A stretch of DNA of 64,000 nt from contig CBDFKQ010000004.1 of assembly GCA_965248855.1 (NCBI GenBank), positions 62,001 through 126,000 on the forward strand. The letters are read 5' to 3'. The DNA comes from CBDFKQ01 sp965248855. GTDB taxonomy: Bacteria; Bacteroidota; Bacteroidia; Cytophagales; 172606-1. The notes beneath the pieces were generated by a model, which saw only the letters and a list, made by a program, of their open reading frames with translations, made no database searches and was not told the DNA's origin. A program made the position numbers and the translations under genes. This document shows, in pieces, positions 8,439 through 17,589 of the stretch (within the stretch, counting starts at the first letter, position 1; each line of letters starts with the position of its first letter).

Positions 8439-9410
8439 TTATTTTTTAAAAAAAGAAATGTTGTTGCCCTTAATACTAATCTTATAAATATATTTATCTC
8501 CCCTTTCATTTTGAAACTGTATAAGGGAGGTATTATCCGGTTCAGAATTGTCATTATAAAAGCCCTGAAAATTAAAAATTCCCTTGTTTTGATTTTTGTC
8601 AATAGCCTGTTCATCAATTATAGTTGTATTACCCCTATCAAGTTGGCTAAGTGATATAAACCTTACAGGAATTCCTTCATTTTTTACCAAATAGATAAAT
8701 TTCCCATTTTTATAAAAACCGGATTCTGATATGAATTTTGGTTCATAAAAATAAGTTATTTCTGATAATTCTCTTAATGGTCCATTTTTAATTATTTCGG
8801 TTATCTGAGATAAAGATTTAATTAAATTTTGCTTACTTACTGTTACAGTATCAAATGAAGGATAAGTTGAATCGCTTATAAACGCCTTTGGGGCGCTGTT
8901 AATATTTTTTTTATAACTTAAAAGACATCTGATATTATATTTATCAGCATCTATTACTTTTAAATAACTATTCCGGTATTCTTTATCCATTAAAGTAAAA
9001 TAATGACCGAGCTTAGCATTATTAATTTTTTCAACATTTTCATTTCTGTTTTTTATATTCATTTCCGCAGATTTCTGTATTGATGATTTGGTCTGTAACG
9101 TATCGATAATTGTGTAAATAATAAAACCAATTACTAGAAGAATCAGCCCTATAAAAGAAAACCATGGAGTCTTAAACTTTAAGCCAATACTATTCAAATA
9201 AATATTTAATTCCGGGTTTGGCTCATACAGTTTATTATCCGGTGATTTTAGAATAAAATCAGAACCTATACTGAAAAATGGTATCCAAAATATATGAAAA
9301 TATTTCTGGCGTTTTATGATTTTGTATTGTGCATCAAGGTTTTGTGGTAAACCTAATGATGAAGGTATGTAAGAATCTTGCTCAAATGAGTTCCATCCAA
9401 AAACTATCAT
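8439..9410 (-). CDS. hypothetical membrane protein with zinc-ribbon-like N-terminus lacking the cysteines
   Basis: 323 residues. The N-terminal 50 residues (MIVFGWNS... and KYFHIFWIPFFSIG at about 36-49) recall the small zinc-ribbon membrane proteins that carry the phrase 'K-Y-x-H-x-F-W-I-P-F-F'. In those, two Cys pairs bind zinc; here they are absent and only one Cys occurs in the whole protein. One membrane helix is predicted at about 84-101, followed by a long soluble domain of unknown kind. First gene of the operon with the DUF3592-like protein, 5 bases apart. The family comparison is from memory and should be treated as tentative. Confidence 0.65.
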   Translation of the reverse strand: MIVFGWNSFEQDSYIPSSLGLPQNLDAQYKIIKRQKYFHIFWIPFFSIGSDFILKSPDNKLYEPNPELNIYLNSIGLKFKTPWFSFIGLILLVIGFIIYTIIDTLQTKSSIQKSAEMNIKNRNENVEKINNAKLGHYFTLMDKEYRNSYLKVIDADKYNIRCLLSYKKNINSAPKAFISDSTYPSFDTVTVSKQNLIKSLSQITEIIKNGPLRELSEITYFYEPKFISESGFYKNGKFIYLVKNEGIPVRFISLSQLDRGNTTIIDEQAIDKNQNKGIFNFQGFYNDNSEPDNTSLIQFQNERGDKYIYKISIKGNNISFFKK

Positions 9411-9851
9411 AAAGAAAATAAGGCTAAATAATTACTTTAATGATAATGATTTTTTAATAAATGTAAAAAAGTCAAATTGCCTTTCCGGATTTTGAAATGT
9501 AACATTTAATATAATGGGAGGGTTTATAAAAAAATAATCTTTAACTAAACAAAAAAAGACACAAAAGAAATTTAGGTTTTAAAAGCTATAATTGATTTTA
9601 ATACACTAAACAATTTATTCTTATTCATTTACAAATAAAGAAGTTAGTCTATAATAGAAATATTAAACTTATATTTTATCATTAAATGTAATGTAAGATA
9701 TCAATGTTGTTAAGTTATATTTTATAAGCCATATAAAATCTTTTTTCCGGCTTGTGTTTTCTTACAAATGATCTGCTACAAATATTTAAATAAAAAAAGT
9801 ATTGGATTTAGAAATGAACTTAAAATAATGATAAAGACAAGTAATCGTTTT
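9411..9851. other. 440-bp intergenic region without a gene
   Basis: Very AT-rich. No credible coding sequence: the plus-strand open frame from 9768 runs antisense through the DUF2726 gene and is not protein-like. It contains copy B of the direct repeat at 9795-9840. No terminator or promoter of good quality was seen. Confidence 0.5.
9795..9840 (+). repeat. imperfect direct repeat, copy B
   Basis: Partner of 7236-7280 in the same orientation, about 85 percent identical over 45-46 bases. It ends 11 bases before the stop codon of the DUF2726 gene. Confidence 0.6.
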
Positions 9852-10703
9852 TTAGTTGTTCTTAATCAATTCGCGAATGAGTTTTATGAATTCTTCTACA
9901 TTAACATTTGGATCTTTTTTGCGAATCCTTGTTATTTTAACCCCAGCGTGTGCAAAAATAGAATCTTTAATTTTGTCTTTTCTTTGGCTTTCGGTATCAT
10001 CATGAAAAGAGCTGTCAAGTTCAAAAAAATAAATAGGTTTAAATCCTTCGACCTGGTCAAAAATTACAACGTCTATTATCCCGGAAAAGAAATATTTACT
10101 TTCCTCTTCTATTAAACTGCTTTTTAATAAAATCCAATTTAATAAACAACTTATTGCAACGTTTGGATAAATTTGGAAAGTTGGAAATGTGTTTTTTAGG
10201 GCATCATAGAATTGTTTTTCTTGTCCCGACTTAAAAAGATTAATTGTGTAATCAACATTTGCAAACTCTTTTCTTTCAGTTACTGATATAATATCTGATT
10301 GTGAATGTTCTATATTTTTAGGAGATTCTTTTTCATAAGTTTCAATCACAATTTTACAAATCGTTTCGCTTGGATAAAGATTTGCATAATTATAGGCTTC
10401 ACCTAAATTAGTTTCCCATTTTCTTTTTACAATTTGACAGGTGACAAATTGTAAATCGTAAAGTGAAAGTTTATAAAAATCTCCTTTGTCAAGCGTCCAT
10501 AACGTTTCAAGATTTTCAGTAATGTCGATTCTATCAATTGGATAGGAATCGACTTGACTCAAAAATTCAGTTACAAATGTTTGAGCAGCTTTTGTTAATA
10601 GTAAATCAGATAGAATTTCATTTTTATTTTTATGTAAGATACCAATAAGATAATTCCAATTTTGTCCTTTAACTGCTTGAAATATTTCTTCATGATCTAT
10701 CAT
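9852..10703 (-). CDS. DUF2726-domain protein (PD-(D/E)XK nuclease-like)
   Basis: 283 residues. The C-terminal half looks like DUF2726 (PF10881): FYDALKNTFP with a conserved hydrophobic strand, GIIDVVIFD, then YFFELDSSFHDD and QRKDKIKDSIFAHAGVKITRIR. In the related restriction-endonuclease-like fold, the Asp of the 'iDvvi' strand and the Glu of 'fELD' would be metal ligands. The N-terminal 150 residues are helical and unrecognised. Soluble, cytoplasmic by composition. Stands alone, with gaps on both sides. A nuclease role is a fold-based inference, not shown. Confidence 0.7.
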   Translation of the reverse strand: MIDHEEIFQAVKGQNWNYLIGILHKNKNEILSDLLLTKAAQTFVTEFLSQVDSYPIDRIDITENLETLWTLDKGDFYKLSLYDLQFVTCQIVKRKWETNLGEAYNYANLYPSETICKIVIETYEKESPKNIEHSQSDIISVTERKEFANVDYTINLFKSGQEKQFYDALKNTFPTFQIYPNVAISCLLNWILLKSSLIEEESKYFFSGIIDVVIFDQVEGFKPIYFFELDSSFHDDTESQRKDKIKDSIFAHAGVKITRIRKKDPNVNVEEFIKLIRELIKNN

Positions 10704-10788
10704 AGAAGGTTATATAGGTTAATATTTAAAACTTTATTTATAAAATTAGTCAAGAGTTAATATTATTAACAATTTTATGATTCTCTTT

Positions 10789-11988
10789 TTAATTCTCACT
10801 CAATATCTCCCAAAAAGCATCAACTCTTGCAGTCCATGTATTTTGTAGAGTAGCTTTTATCCTTTCCTGCTTTTTCTCTTCATTATTTTCTGCGATAGCG
10901 ATATCTATATAATTGATAAACTCATCTTGGTTTTCAGCAATGTAGGCCACATCTTTAAATGAATAGATATCTTCGGAAAAATGCGTGGCAATAACAGGTT
11001 TACCTGCTGCTAAATATTCATTTATTTTTAAGGGATAAATGCTTTTTGTCAATATCGAACACTTAAATGGGATAATCAGGCAATCCATATATTGCAGGTA
11101 GGCGGGTAATTCTTTTATATTTTTTGGTCCGGCAAAAATTACATTTGGTATTTTATCCAGGTTAACTGTTTTGTATTCATCATTCCCGAAAGGCCCAACC
11201 AATAAAAGTATTTTGTCGCTGTGTTTTTCGGCAATTTTTCTTAATAATTCATAATCTGTTCGTTCTTCCAAATTACCTGTAAAGCCAATTACTTTTTTGT
11301 TTATCGTTTCAAACTCTTTAGGTTTTGGAAGTATTTCATCTGCTGATTTTCTGAAAAGTGATACATCTGCAGCATTTGGATGTAAAAATACTTTATCGGA
11401 AAATTGTGATTTCAATCTTCTTAATTCCCGGGAAGTAGTGAGCGTAATATCGTATGCCTTAATGATGGCTTCTTCTAATTTAATCCCATGCTTGGCTGTA
11501 TACGCAACCTGCGAAAGATCATCCATAGATTGATAGATTTTCTTTAAAGGTTTTATATCTGAAGGGAATTCAATGGCAAAAAATGGATCAAAAGCATTAA
11601 TAAAAACAAAGTCCTTTATATCAAACTCTTTAATTATCCTCCTAATGGTAGAGAAAATAATACGATCGTTGTATTTCGAAAGTAAATTATACAATTTACC
11701 TACAGGCAAAAAATTTATCGGCAGCGATATACCCGGTGTAACAAAAGTGAGGTTATTGGATTCTTTTGATTTTGTGTAAATATTTTTTCGAAATAAAAGT
11801 GCTTTTTTCCGCACTTTTATTTCGGGTTTATTATAAAGTTTTGCAAAATCCTTCCACGAATAAGGGTGGTCTATATAAAAAACCCTGTTATTTTTACTAA
11901 ATTCTTTTGCAAGTGATAAGGATGGTGAAGAAATCGGTGCATCCCAACGGGATAATGTAAATATAATCAGATCGTATTTAGGATACAT
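10789..11988 (-). CDS. glycosyltransferase, TuaH-like (GT4/GT-B)
   Basis: 399 residues, full length. The C-terminal domain has the GT-B pattern: VIGFTGNLEERTDYELL, ILLLVGPFG, NVIFAGPKNIKELPAYLQYMDCLIIPF and YPLKINEYLAAGKPVIAT, where the Glu of KINEYLA is the usual nucleotide-sugar contact. The N-terminal half (DLIIFTLSRWDAPISSPS) resembles TuaH and capsule glycosyltransferases. It probably adds a sugar to a surface polysaccharide at the cytoplasmic face. It is isolated from other polysaccharide genes in this window (the Wzz-like gene is 46 kb away), so acceptor and donor are unknown. Confidence 0.82.
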   Translation of the reverse strand: MYPKYDLIIFTLSRWDAPISSPSLSLAKEFSKNNRVFYIDHPYSWKDFAKLYNKPEIKVRKKALLFRKNIYTKSKESNNLTFVTPGISLPINFLPVGKLYNLLSKYNDRIIFSTIRRIIKEFDIKDFVFINAFDPFFAIEFPSDIKPLKKIYQSMDDLSQVAYTAKHGIKLEEAIIKAYDITLTTSRELRRLKSQFSDKVFLHPNAADVSLFRKSADEILPKPKEFETINKKVIGFTGNLEERTDYELLRKIAEKHSDKILLLVGPFGNDEYKTVNLDKIPNVIFAGPKNIKELPAYLQYMDCLIIPFKCSILTKSIYPLKINEYLAAGKPVIATHFSEDIYSFKDVAYIAENQDEFINYIDIAIAENNEEKKQERIKATLQNTWTARVDAFWEILSEN

Positions 11989-12135
11989 TTTAATTAAGAA
12001 AACGTTAATTTATTTCACGAATATACCGGCTAATTTTTATTTTTTAGCAGGAGTGTATTAGCATATTTTTTAAATAAAATTAAAATTCATTTTAATTTTA
12101 AAGAATGATTAACTCAAAATTATTATGTTTATAAT

Positions 12136-13116
12136 ATGAAACACATTTCAATTCTTGTTCCCAAAGGAGCAATATTAGGCAGCCTTGAAGGCACTCGCCA
12201 ATTATTTACCCAGGTAAATGGTTTTTTTTCAGCAAAAGGCTTGTCTCCAATATTTAATATACAATTAATAGGAATAACAAAACAAACTCCTTTAAGCGGA
12301 GGTTTATTTATTGCAAATGCCGACCACTTAATTGCAGAAGTAGCAAAAACAGATCTAATCATCATTCCGGCCATCGATGGTGATTTAAAAATAGCTATTG
12401 AAAAAAATGAAGAATTTATTCCATGGATAGTTAAGCAATATGGCGATGGCGCTGAAGTAGCAAGCCTTTGCCTTGGTGCATTTTTGTTGGCATCAACAGG
12501 ATTATTAAACGGAAAAAAATGTGCAACACACTGGATGGCTGAACATGAATTTAGAAAAATGTTTCCTGATGTTACTTTGGTAACAGAAAAGATTATTACC
12601 GATGAAAATGGACTTTATTCAAGTGGCGGTGCTTTTTCTTATCTTAATCTTATCCTTTACCTTATTGAAAAATATGCAGGTAAGGAAATGGCGATTTTAT
12701 GTGCTAAAGTGTTTGCCATAGAAATAGAACGAGATAATCAATTATCTTTTACCATTTTTCAAGGTCAGAAAGAACATGAAGACGAACCCATTAAAAAAGC
12801 ACAGGAATTTATAGAAAAAAATTATCAGGAGAAAATATCAGTAGACCAACTAACGGATATGCTGGCCTTGAGTAGAAGAAATTTTCAACGCAGGTTTAAA
12901 AAAGCAACTTCAAATACGATAATTGAGTACATACAAAGAGTGAAAATGGAAGCTGCTAAAAATGATTTAGAGAACAGTCAGAAAAATATAAATGAAGTTA
13001 TGTATGATGTGGGATACTCCGATACTAAATCTTTTAGGTCAGTTTTTAAAAAAATAACCGGCTTGCCTCCCAATGAATATAGAAGTAAATATAATAAGGT
13101 GTTAAGGATGAATTAA
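12136..13116 (+). CDS. GlxA-type transcriptional regulator (DJ-1/PfpI plus AraC HTH)
   Basis: 326 residues. The N-terminal domain (about 1-190) has the DJ-1/PfpI glutamine-amidotransferase-like fold, with the nucleophile-elbow region EVASLCLGAFLLASTGLL and CATHW. The C-terminal domain (about 215-322) is an AraC-family double helix-turn-helix, with LSRRNFQRRFKKAT and the family signature from VGYSDTKSFRSVFKKITGLPPNEYR. Such proteins activate transcription in response to small molecules. It stands alone and converges on the thioesterase gene. Its targets are unknown. Confidence 0.9.
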   Translation: MKHISILVPKGAILGSLEGTRQLFTQVNGFFSAKGLSPIFNIQLIGITKQTPLSGGLFIANADHLIAEVAKTDLIIIPAIDGDLKIAIEKNEEFIPWIVKQYGDGAEVASLCLGAFLLASTGLLNGKKCATHWMAEHEFRKMFPDVTLVTEKIITDENGLYSSGGAFSYLNLILYLIEKYAGKEMAILCAKVFAIEIERDNQLSFTIFQGQKEHEDEPIKKAQEFIEKNYQEKISVDQLTDMLALSRRNFQRRFKKATSNTIIEYIQRVKMEAAKNDLENSQKNINEVMYDVGYSDTKSFRSVFKKITGLPPNEYRSKYNKVLRMN

Positions 13117-13148
13117 TATTTTTTTAACGATAAATAGATTTTATTATA

Positions 13149-13700
13149 TTACCCCCTCAACCTAAATTCTATTTCTTTCTCAATATCGAATATTGCCTTT
13201 AATTCATCAGCATCAGTAGGTTTCATTTTGCCTGATAGGATTAAACGTAATTGTCTGCGGCGAAGGGCGCCATCAAAAAGCATTCTTTCTTCTTCATTTT
13301 CAGGAACAAGTTCAGGTACTTTTTTAGGTTTTCCTTCATCATCAATAGCAACAAAAGTAAAAAAAGCTTTATTGGTGGCATATTTTATTTTTTTAGGTAT
13401 ATCTTCTGCAGATACTTCTATAAAAACTTCCATTGACGAATTAAATGAACGTGTTACCTGTGCTTTTAATGTAATTACATGACCTAACCTGATAGGTTCG
13501 CTATAAGAAATATTATCTACAGAAGCCGTTACAACCACGGCTTCCGAATGCTTTTGTGCAGCAATTGCTGCTGCAATATCCATCCAATACATCATTTTGC
13601 CTCCCATAAGGTTGTTTAAGGTATTGGTATCATTTGGCAGTATCATCTCCGTCATGGTAGTGAGAGAATCTTTAGCGAATTTTTTCATATTATTAATCAA
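13149..13700 (-). CDS. acyl-CoA thioesterase, hotdog fold (YciA/BACH-like)
   Basis: 183 residues. The hotdog signature is clear: NDTNTLNNLMGGKMMYWMDIAAAIAA (Asn/Asp entry and the long central helix), then VVTASVDNISYSEPIRLGHVITLKAQVT and KAFFTFVAID. It hydrolyses acyl-CoA thioesters in the cytoplasm, probably as a hexamer. About 50 C-terminal residues beyond the core are helical and charged. The start is at 13700; a second Met four codons in (MKKFAK) is an alternative. Confidence 0.88.
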   Translation of the reverse strand: MINNMKKFAKDSLTTMTEMILPNDTNTLNNLMGGKMMYWMDIAAAIAAQKHSEAVVVTASVDNISYSEPIRLGHVITLKAQVTRSFNSSMEVFIEVSAEDIPKKIKYATNKAFFTFVAIDDEGKPKKVPELVPENEEERMLFDGALRRRQLRLILSGKMKPTDADELKAIFDIEKEIEFRLRG

Positions 13701-14215
13701 GGAAAATGAGATGAAGACAAAAGCATCAATTGCAATATAGTGTCGAACCTAAATTAAATTAATGAAATTATTTTAGGTTTTTATTTAAACTTTATTAAAT
13801 TATACAAAAGATTAAAATAAATGTAGGGCTTGTCTCGACCGGCTCAATGTTCCATTTTTTTTCGTACCTCAAGCAAAGGTTTCAACTGCAAGTCTGATTG
13901 GCATAACATGCATATTCATTTTACCACTATTTTCCCTAATTTTTCTTTAAATATACTTATTGTCCCAACTAAAATTAGCGGCATTTCTCCGTGTAGCCTT
14001 CCCTATGTCAATAAGAAAGTAATTCAATCAAATATAAATTATAATTATCGGTTTATTCATATGATAATCAATCTCAAAAATAAATACACCTTTAATCCAG
14101 AAAACAAATTTTATAGCAAAAAAGATAAGGCTATACAGGAACAATTTGCGTACAGTTAAGCTAATAAATATCGTGTAGCGATATTATATAAAATATTTAA
14201 AATATTTTTTTGCTG
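13701..14215. other. intergenic region upstream of the ribosomal cluster
   Basis: No convincing gene. The open frame at 13830-14159 overlaps a dispersed repeat (13824-13905), has poor composition and no recognisable product. The remainder is AT-rich up to the rpsL promoter at 14216. Confidence 0.5.
13824..13905 (+). repeat. dispersed repeat, copy 1 (degenerate)
   Basis: Shares with 37464-37552 an ordered set of blocks: GGG-TTG-CT, CCGG-CT, a T-rich tract, TTCGTACCTCA (identical 11 bases at 13861-13871), AAAGG-TT and ACTGCAA. This copy is shorter and its internal hairpin is eroded. Looks like a decayed member of an interspersed intergenic element. Confidence 0.6.
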
Positions 14216-14249
14216 TTGTTGGATAATTAAATAAAAGCCTCTACATTTG
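14216..14249 (+). promoter_or_regulatory. promoter of the rpsL-rpsG-fusA-rpsJ unit
   Basis: TTG at 14219-14221 (also 14216-14218), a 20-base spacer and TACATTTG at 14242-14249 fit TTG-N19/20-TAnnTTTG. The predicted leader to the rpsL ATG is about 100 bases and begins with a small hairpin CCCA-AATTC-TGGG near 14254. Confidence 0.7.
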
Positions 14250-14354
14250 CGTTCCCAAATTCTGGGCGATCGTGTGTCTTTTTTAAAATCCGGTCGAAAA
14301 TAATTGATATTCAACTGATAATAAATTAGCATTTAAAAGATCAACGTTTATAAA

Positions 14355-14768
14355 ATGCCTACTATACAACAATTAGTAAGAAAAGGAAGAGTAAAGCTGG
14401 AATTTAAATCAAAATCACCTGCTTTAGATGCTTGTCCGCAGCGTCGTGGAGTTTGTACAAGGGTTTATACAACTACTCCAAAAAAACCAAATTCAGCCAT
14501 GCGTAAAGTGGCTCGTGTTCGTTTAACTAATGGAAAAGAAGTAAATGCTTATATACCGGGTGAAGGACATAATTTGCAAGAACATTCAATAGTTTTGATT
14601 CGTGGTGGAAGAGTAAAAGATTTACCGGGAGTTCGTTATCACATTGTTCGTGGTGCATTGGATACTGCAGGTGTTAAAGACCGTAAACAAGGTAGATCTA
14701 AATATGGTGCTAAGAGACCAAAACCGGGTCAACCGGCAGCAGCTCCAGCAAAAGGAAAGAAAAAATAA
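14355..14768 (+). CDS. rpsL: 30S ribosomal protein S12
   Basis: 137 residues, uS12 from MPTIQQLVRKGR onward, with the decoding-centre loops TTPKKPNSAMRK and PGVRYHIVRGALD. The Lys residues where substitutions give streptomycin resistance in other bacteria (KKPNS and the Lys five residues before PGVRYH) are wild type. The C-terminus has an Ala/Pro/Lys-rich extension of about 12 residues. First gene of the str unit, 105 bases downstream of its promoter. Confidence 0.98.
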   Translation: MPTIQQLVRKGRVKLEFKSKSPALDACPQRRGVCTRVYTTTPKKPNSAMRKVARVRLTNGKEVNAYIPGEGHNLQEHSIVLIRGGRVKDLPGVRYHIVRGALDTAGVKDRKQGRSKYGAKRPKPGQPAAAPAKGKKK

Positions 14769-14799
14769 TTAAAAAAGCATAGAATAATATAGTTATAAA

Positions 14800-15270
14800 A
14801 TGAGAAAATCCAAGCCTAAAAAAAGATACGTATTACCGGATCCTGTTTATAAAGATGTACTGGTAACAAAGTTCGTAAACAACCTAATGCAAGCAGGTAA
14901 AAAAAGTATTGCTTATAATATTTTTTATACTGCGGTAGGTATTGTTGAAAAACGTACGAGCGAAAGTGGTGTTGATATATGGAAAAAGGCATTAACTAAT
15001 ATTATGCCGGCAGTTGAAGTAAAGAGTAGGAGAGTTGGTGGTGCTACTTTTCAAGTACCAACAGAAGTGAGGCCCGAAAGAAAACAGGCTTTAGGTATTA
15101 AATGGATGATTATGTATGCAAGGCGTCGTGGAGAGAAATCAATGGCTGAGAAATTAGCCGGCGAAATTGTAGCTGCTGCTAAAGGCGAAGGAGCTGCTGT
15201 AAAAAAGAAAGATGATACACACAGAATGGCTGAGGCTAACAAAGCTTTCTCACATTTTAGAATTAATTAA
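14800..15270 (+). CDS. rpsG: 30S ribosomal protein S7
   Basis: 156 residues, normal uS7 length. It starts MRKSKPKKRYVLPDPVYKD and keeps KSRRVGGATFQVPTEVRPERK and the C-terminal ANKAFSHFR segment. S7 nucleates assembly of the 30S head and contacts the E-site tRNA. It lies 31 bases after rpsL, and a hairpin lies between it and fusA. Confidence 0.98.
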   Translation: MRKSKPKKRYVLPDPVYKDVLVTKFVNNLMQAGKKSIAYNIFYTAVGIVEKRTSESGVDIWKKALTNIMPAVEVKSRRVGGATFQVPTEVRPERKQALGIKWMIMYARRRGEKSMAEKLAGEIVAAAKGEGAAVKKKDDTHRMAEANKAFSHFRIN

Positions 15271-15283
15271 TAATATTTTTATA

Positions 15284-15324
15284 TTGAAAAATCAGATAAT
15301 TATTTTTTCTGATTTTTCAATTTT
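15284..15324 (+). terminator. terminator or attenuator between rpsG and fusA
   Basis: TTGAAAAATCAGA (15284-15296) pairs perfectly over 13 bp with TCTGATTTTTCAA (15308-15320), loop of 11 bases, followed by only four T. The short T tract suggests partial termination or a processing hairpin rather than a full stop, since fusA has no good promoter of its own. Confidence 0.6.
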
Positions 15325-15394
15325 AAGGACGAGGAATGTGCATAGTGAAATTTAATTTAATAACATTTCCTTTTCAAAATTTGCAATAATACTC

Positions 15395-17524
15395 ATGGCT
15401 GACTTAAGATTACTACGCAATATCGGTATCATGGCTCATATAGATGCCGGAAAAACCACTACAAGTGAGCGTATATTGTTTTACACAGGTAAAACACATA
15501 AAATTGGTGAAGTGCATGAAGGTGCAGCCACTATGGATTGGATGGCGCAAGAGCAAGAGAGAGGTATAACTATTACATCTGCAGCTACTCATGCTCAGTG
15601 GGGTTATCCTACAGAACAAGGCGACCCTATCAAAGGTGAAACAGAAATTTATGAAATTAACTTAATTGATACTCCGGGTCACGTAGATTTTACGGTTGAA
15701 GTGGAGCGTTCATTAAGGGTGTTGGATGGTGCTGTTGCATTATTCTGTGCAGTATCAGGAGTTGAGCCACAATCTGAAACAGTTTGGAGGCAAGCAAATA
15801 AATACGGTGTTCCTCGCATTGGTTTTGTTAATAAAATGGATCGTGCAGGAGCAGATTTCTTTAATGTTGTAAAAGAAATAAAAGAAAAATTATACGCAAA
15901 ACCGGTTCCATTACAAGTTCCGATTGGTGCTGAAGATACTTTTACCGGTGTTGTTGATCTTTTGATCATGAAAACGATCATTTGGAACGAGGCAGATAAA
16001 GGAAAAACATATATTTTAGGAGAAATTCCTGCCGATTTAGTAGAAGTAGCAAACGAATGGAGACAACATTTAGTTGAATCTGTTGCTGAATATGATGATG
16101 CTTTGTTAGAAAAGTTTTTCGAAAATCCTGAATCTATAACAAGAGAAGAATTGATGATAGCTATTCGTAAAGCTACCATTGATATGACTATTATTCCTTT
16201 AATGTGTGGTTCTGCTTTTAAAAATAAAGGCGTACAGACTATGCTTGATGGAGTAATTGCATATTTGCCATCTCCACTTGATCTTCCTGAAGTAGTAGGT
16301 CATAATCCTGATACAGAAAAAGAAGAATCAAGGGGTGCAGATGCTAAACAACCTTTTGCAGCATTGGCATTTAAAATTGCAACTGATCCCTTTGTTGGAA
16401 GATTATGTTTCTTCCGTGTGTATTCAGGATTTTTGGACGCAGGTTCGTATGTTTTAAATATGCGTACCGGCAAAAAAGAAAGGATATCAAGATTAATGCA
16501 AATGCATGCTAACAAGCAAAATCCCATTGATAAAGTAACCGCTGGAGATATTGCAGCAGGCGTTGGTTTTAAAGACATAAAAACCGGTGATACGTTAGTA
16601 GATGAAAAATACCCTATTGTATTAGAGTCAATGAGTTTCCCGGAGCCTGTAATTGGTTATGCAATTGAACCGAAAAAACAAGCTGATGTAGATAAATTAA
16701 GTAACGCTATTACAAAATTAGTCGAAGAAGATCCTACTCTACATGTTCAAACTGATCAAGAAACCGGTCAGACTGTATTAAAAGGTATGGGTGAGCTTCA
16801 TCTAGAGATTATAATAGATCGTATGAGGCGTGAGTTTGGTGTTGAAATTAACCAAGGTGCTCCTCAGGTTGCTTATAAAGAAGCATTAACAAAAAATTAC
16901 GAACATAGAGAAGTATTTAAGAAACAAACAGGTGGTCGTGGTAAATTTGCTGATATAGCTTTTGAAATTGGTCCACGTGAGGATGGAAAACCGGGTTTAG
17001 AATTCGTAAACGGTATTGTTGGTGGAGTTATTCCTCGTGAATTTATTCCGGCTGTTCAAAAAGGTTTTGAAGAATCTATGAAAAATGGTCCTTTAGCCGG
17101 TTATCCAATTGATTCTATGAGGGTTCGTTTGTTCCATGGTTCTTTTCACCAGGTCGATTCAGATTCTTTATCGTTTGAAATTGCAGCAAGAGATGGTTTC
17201 CGTGAATCCGGAAAACATGCAGGTGCGAAAATTATGGAGCCAATCATGAGTGTTGAAGTTATAAGTCCGGATGAATTTACCGGCCCGGTAACAGGAGATT
17301 TAAATAGAAGGCGTGGAGTAATGAAAGGGATGGATACAAAAGGTGGTGCTCAAGTTATTAAGGCCGATGTTCCTTTAAAAGAATTATTTGGTTATGTTAC
17401 TGATTTACGTACAATTACATCTGGCCGTGCATCTGCTACTTTAACTTTTTCACATTATGAATTTTTACCAAATAATCTTGCTGAATTAGTTGTGGCCCAA
17501 GTAAAAGGGCTTTCAAATAAATAA
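15395..17524 (+). CDS. fusA: translation elongation factor G
   Basis: 709 residues, full length. GTPase motifs G1 AHIDAGKTT, G3 DTPGHVDF and G4 NKMD are present, followed by domains II-V with the RGITI switch region near residue 55. EF-G drives GTP-dependent translocation and ribosome recycling. Unlike the proteobacterial str operon, no tuf gene follows; rpsJ comes next, an arrangement I know from Bacteroidota. Codon use matches its highly expressed neighbours. Confidence 0.98.
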   Translation: MADLRLLRNIGIMAHIDAGKTTTSERILFYTGKTHKIGEVHEGAATMDWMAQEQERGITITSAATHAQWGYPTEQGDPIKGETEIYEINLIDTPGHVDFTVEVERSLRVLDGAVALFCAVSGVEPQSETVWRQANKYGVPRIGFVNKMDRAGADFFNVVKEIKEKLYAKPVPLQVPIGAEDTFTGVVDLLIMKTIIWNEADKGKTYILGEIPADLVEVANEWRQHLVESVAEYDDALLEKFFENPESITREELMIAIRKATIDMTIIPLMCGSAFKNKGVQTMLDGVIAYLPSPLDLPEVVGHNPDTEKEESRGADAKQPFAALAFKIATDPFVGRLCFFRVYSGFLDAGSYVLNMRTGKKERISRLMQMHANKQNPIDKVTAGDIAAGVGFKDIKTGDTLVDEKYPIVLESMSFPEPVIGYAIEPKKQADVDKLSNAITKLVEEDPTLHVQTDQETGQTVLKGMGELHLEIIIDRMRREFGVEINQGAPQVAYKEALTKNYEHREVFKKQTGGRGKFADIAFEIGPREDGKPGLEFVNGIVGGVIPREFIPAVQKGFEESMKNGPLAGYPIDSMRVRLFHGSFHQVDSDSLSFEIAARDGFRESGKHAGAKIMEPIMSVEVISPDEFTGPVTGDLNRRRGVMKGMDTKGGAQVIKADVPLKELFGYVTDLRTITSGRASATLTFSHYEFLPNNLAELVVAQVKGLSNK

Positions 17525-17589
17525 TTTTAAAAGTAAGGGTTAATTTAAAAGTGACTCTTTTTACATACGAAATACTATTTTGAAATAAA

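Noticed and set aside
9768..10115. Plus-strand reading frame of 115 codons
   Set aside because: Runs antisense through the DUF2726 gene; its start overlaps the direct repeat and the product is not protein-like.
13830..14159. Open reading frame of 109 codons upstream of rpsL
   Set aside because: Overlaps the dispersed repeat copy 1, has low-complexity composition and no recognisable product or promoter.
17525..17589. Search for tuf after fusA
   Set aside because: Only a 65-base spacer lies before rpsJ; absence of tuf here is normal for Bacteroidota and not a loss.
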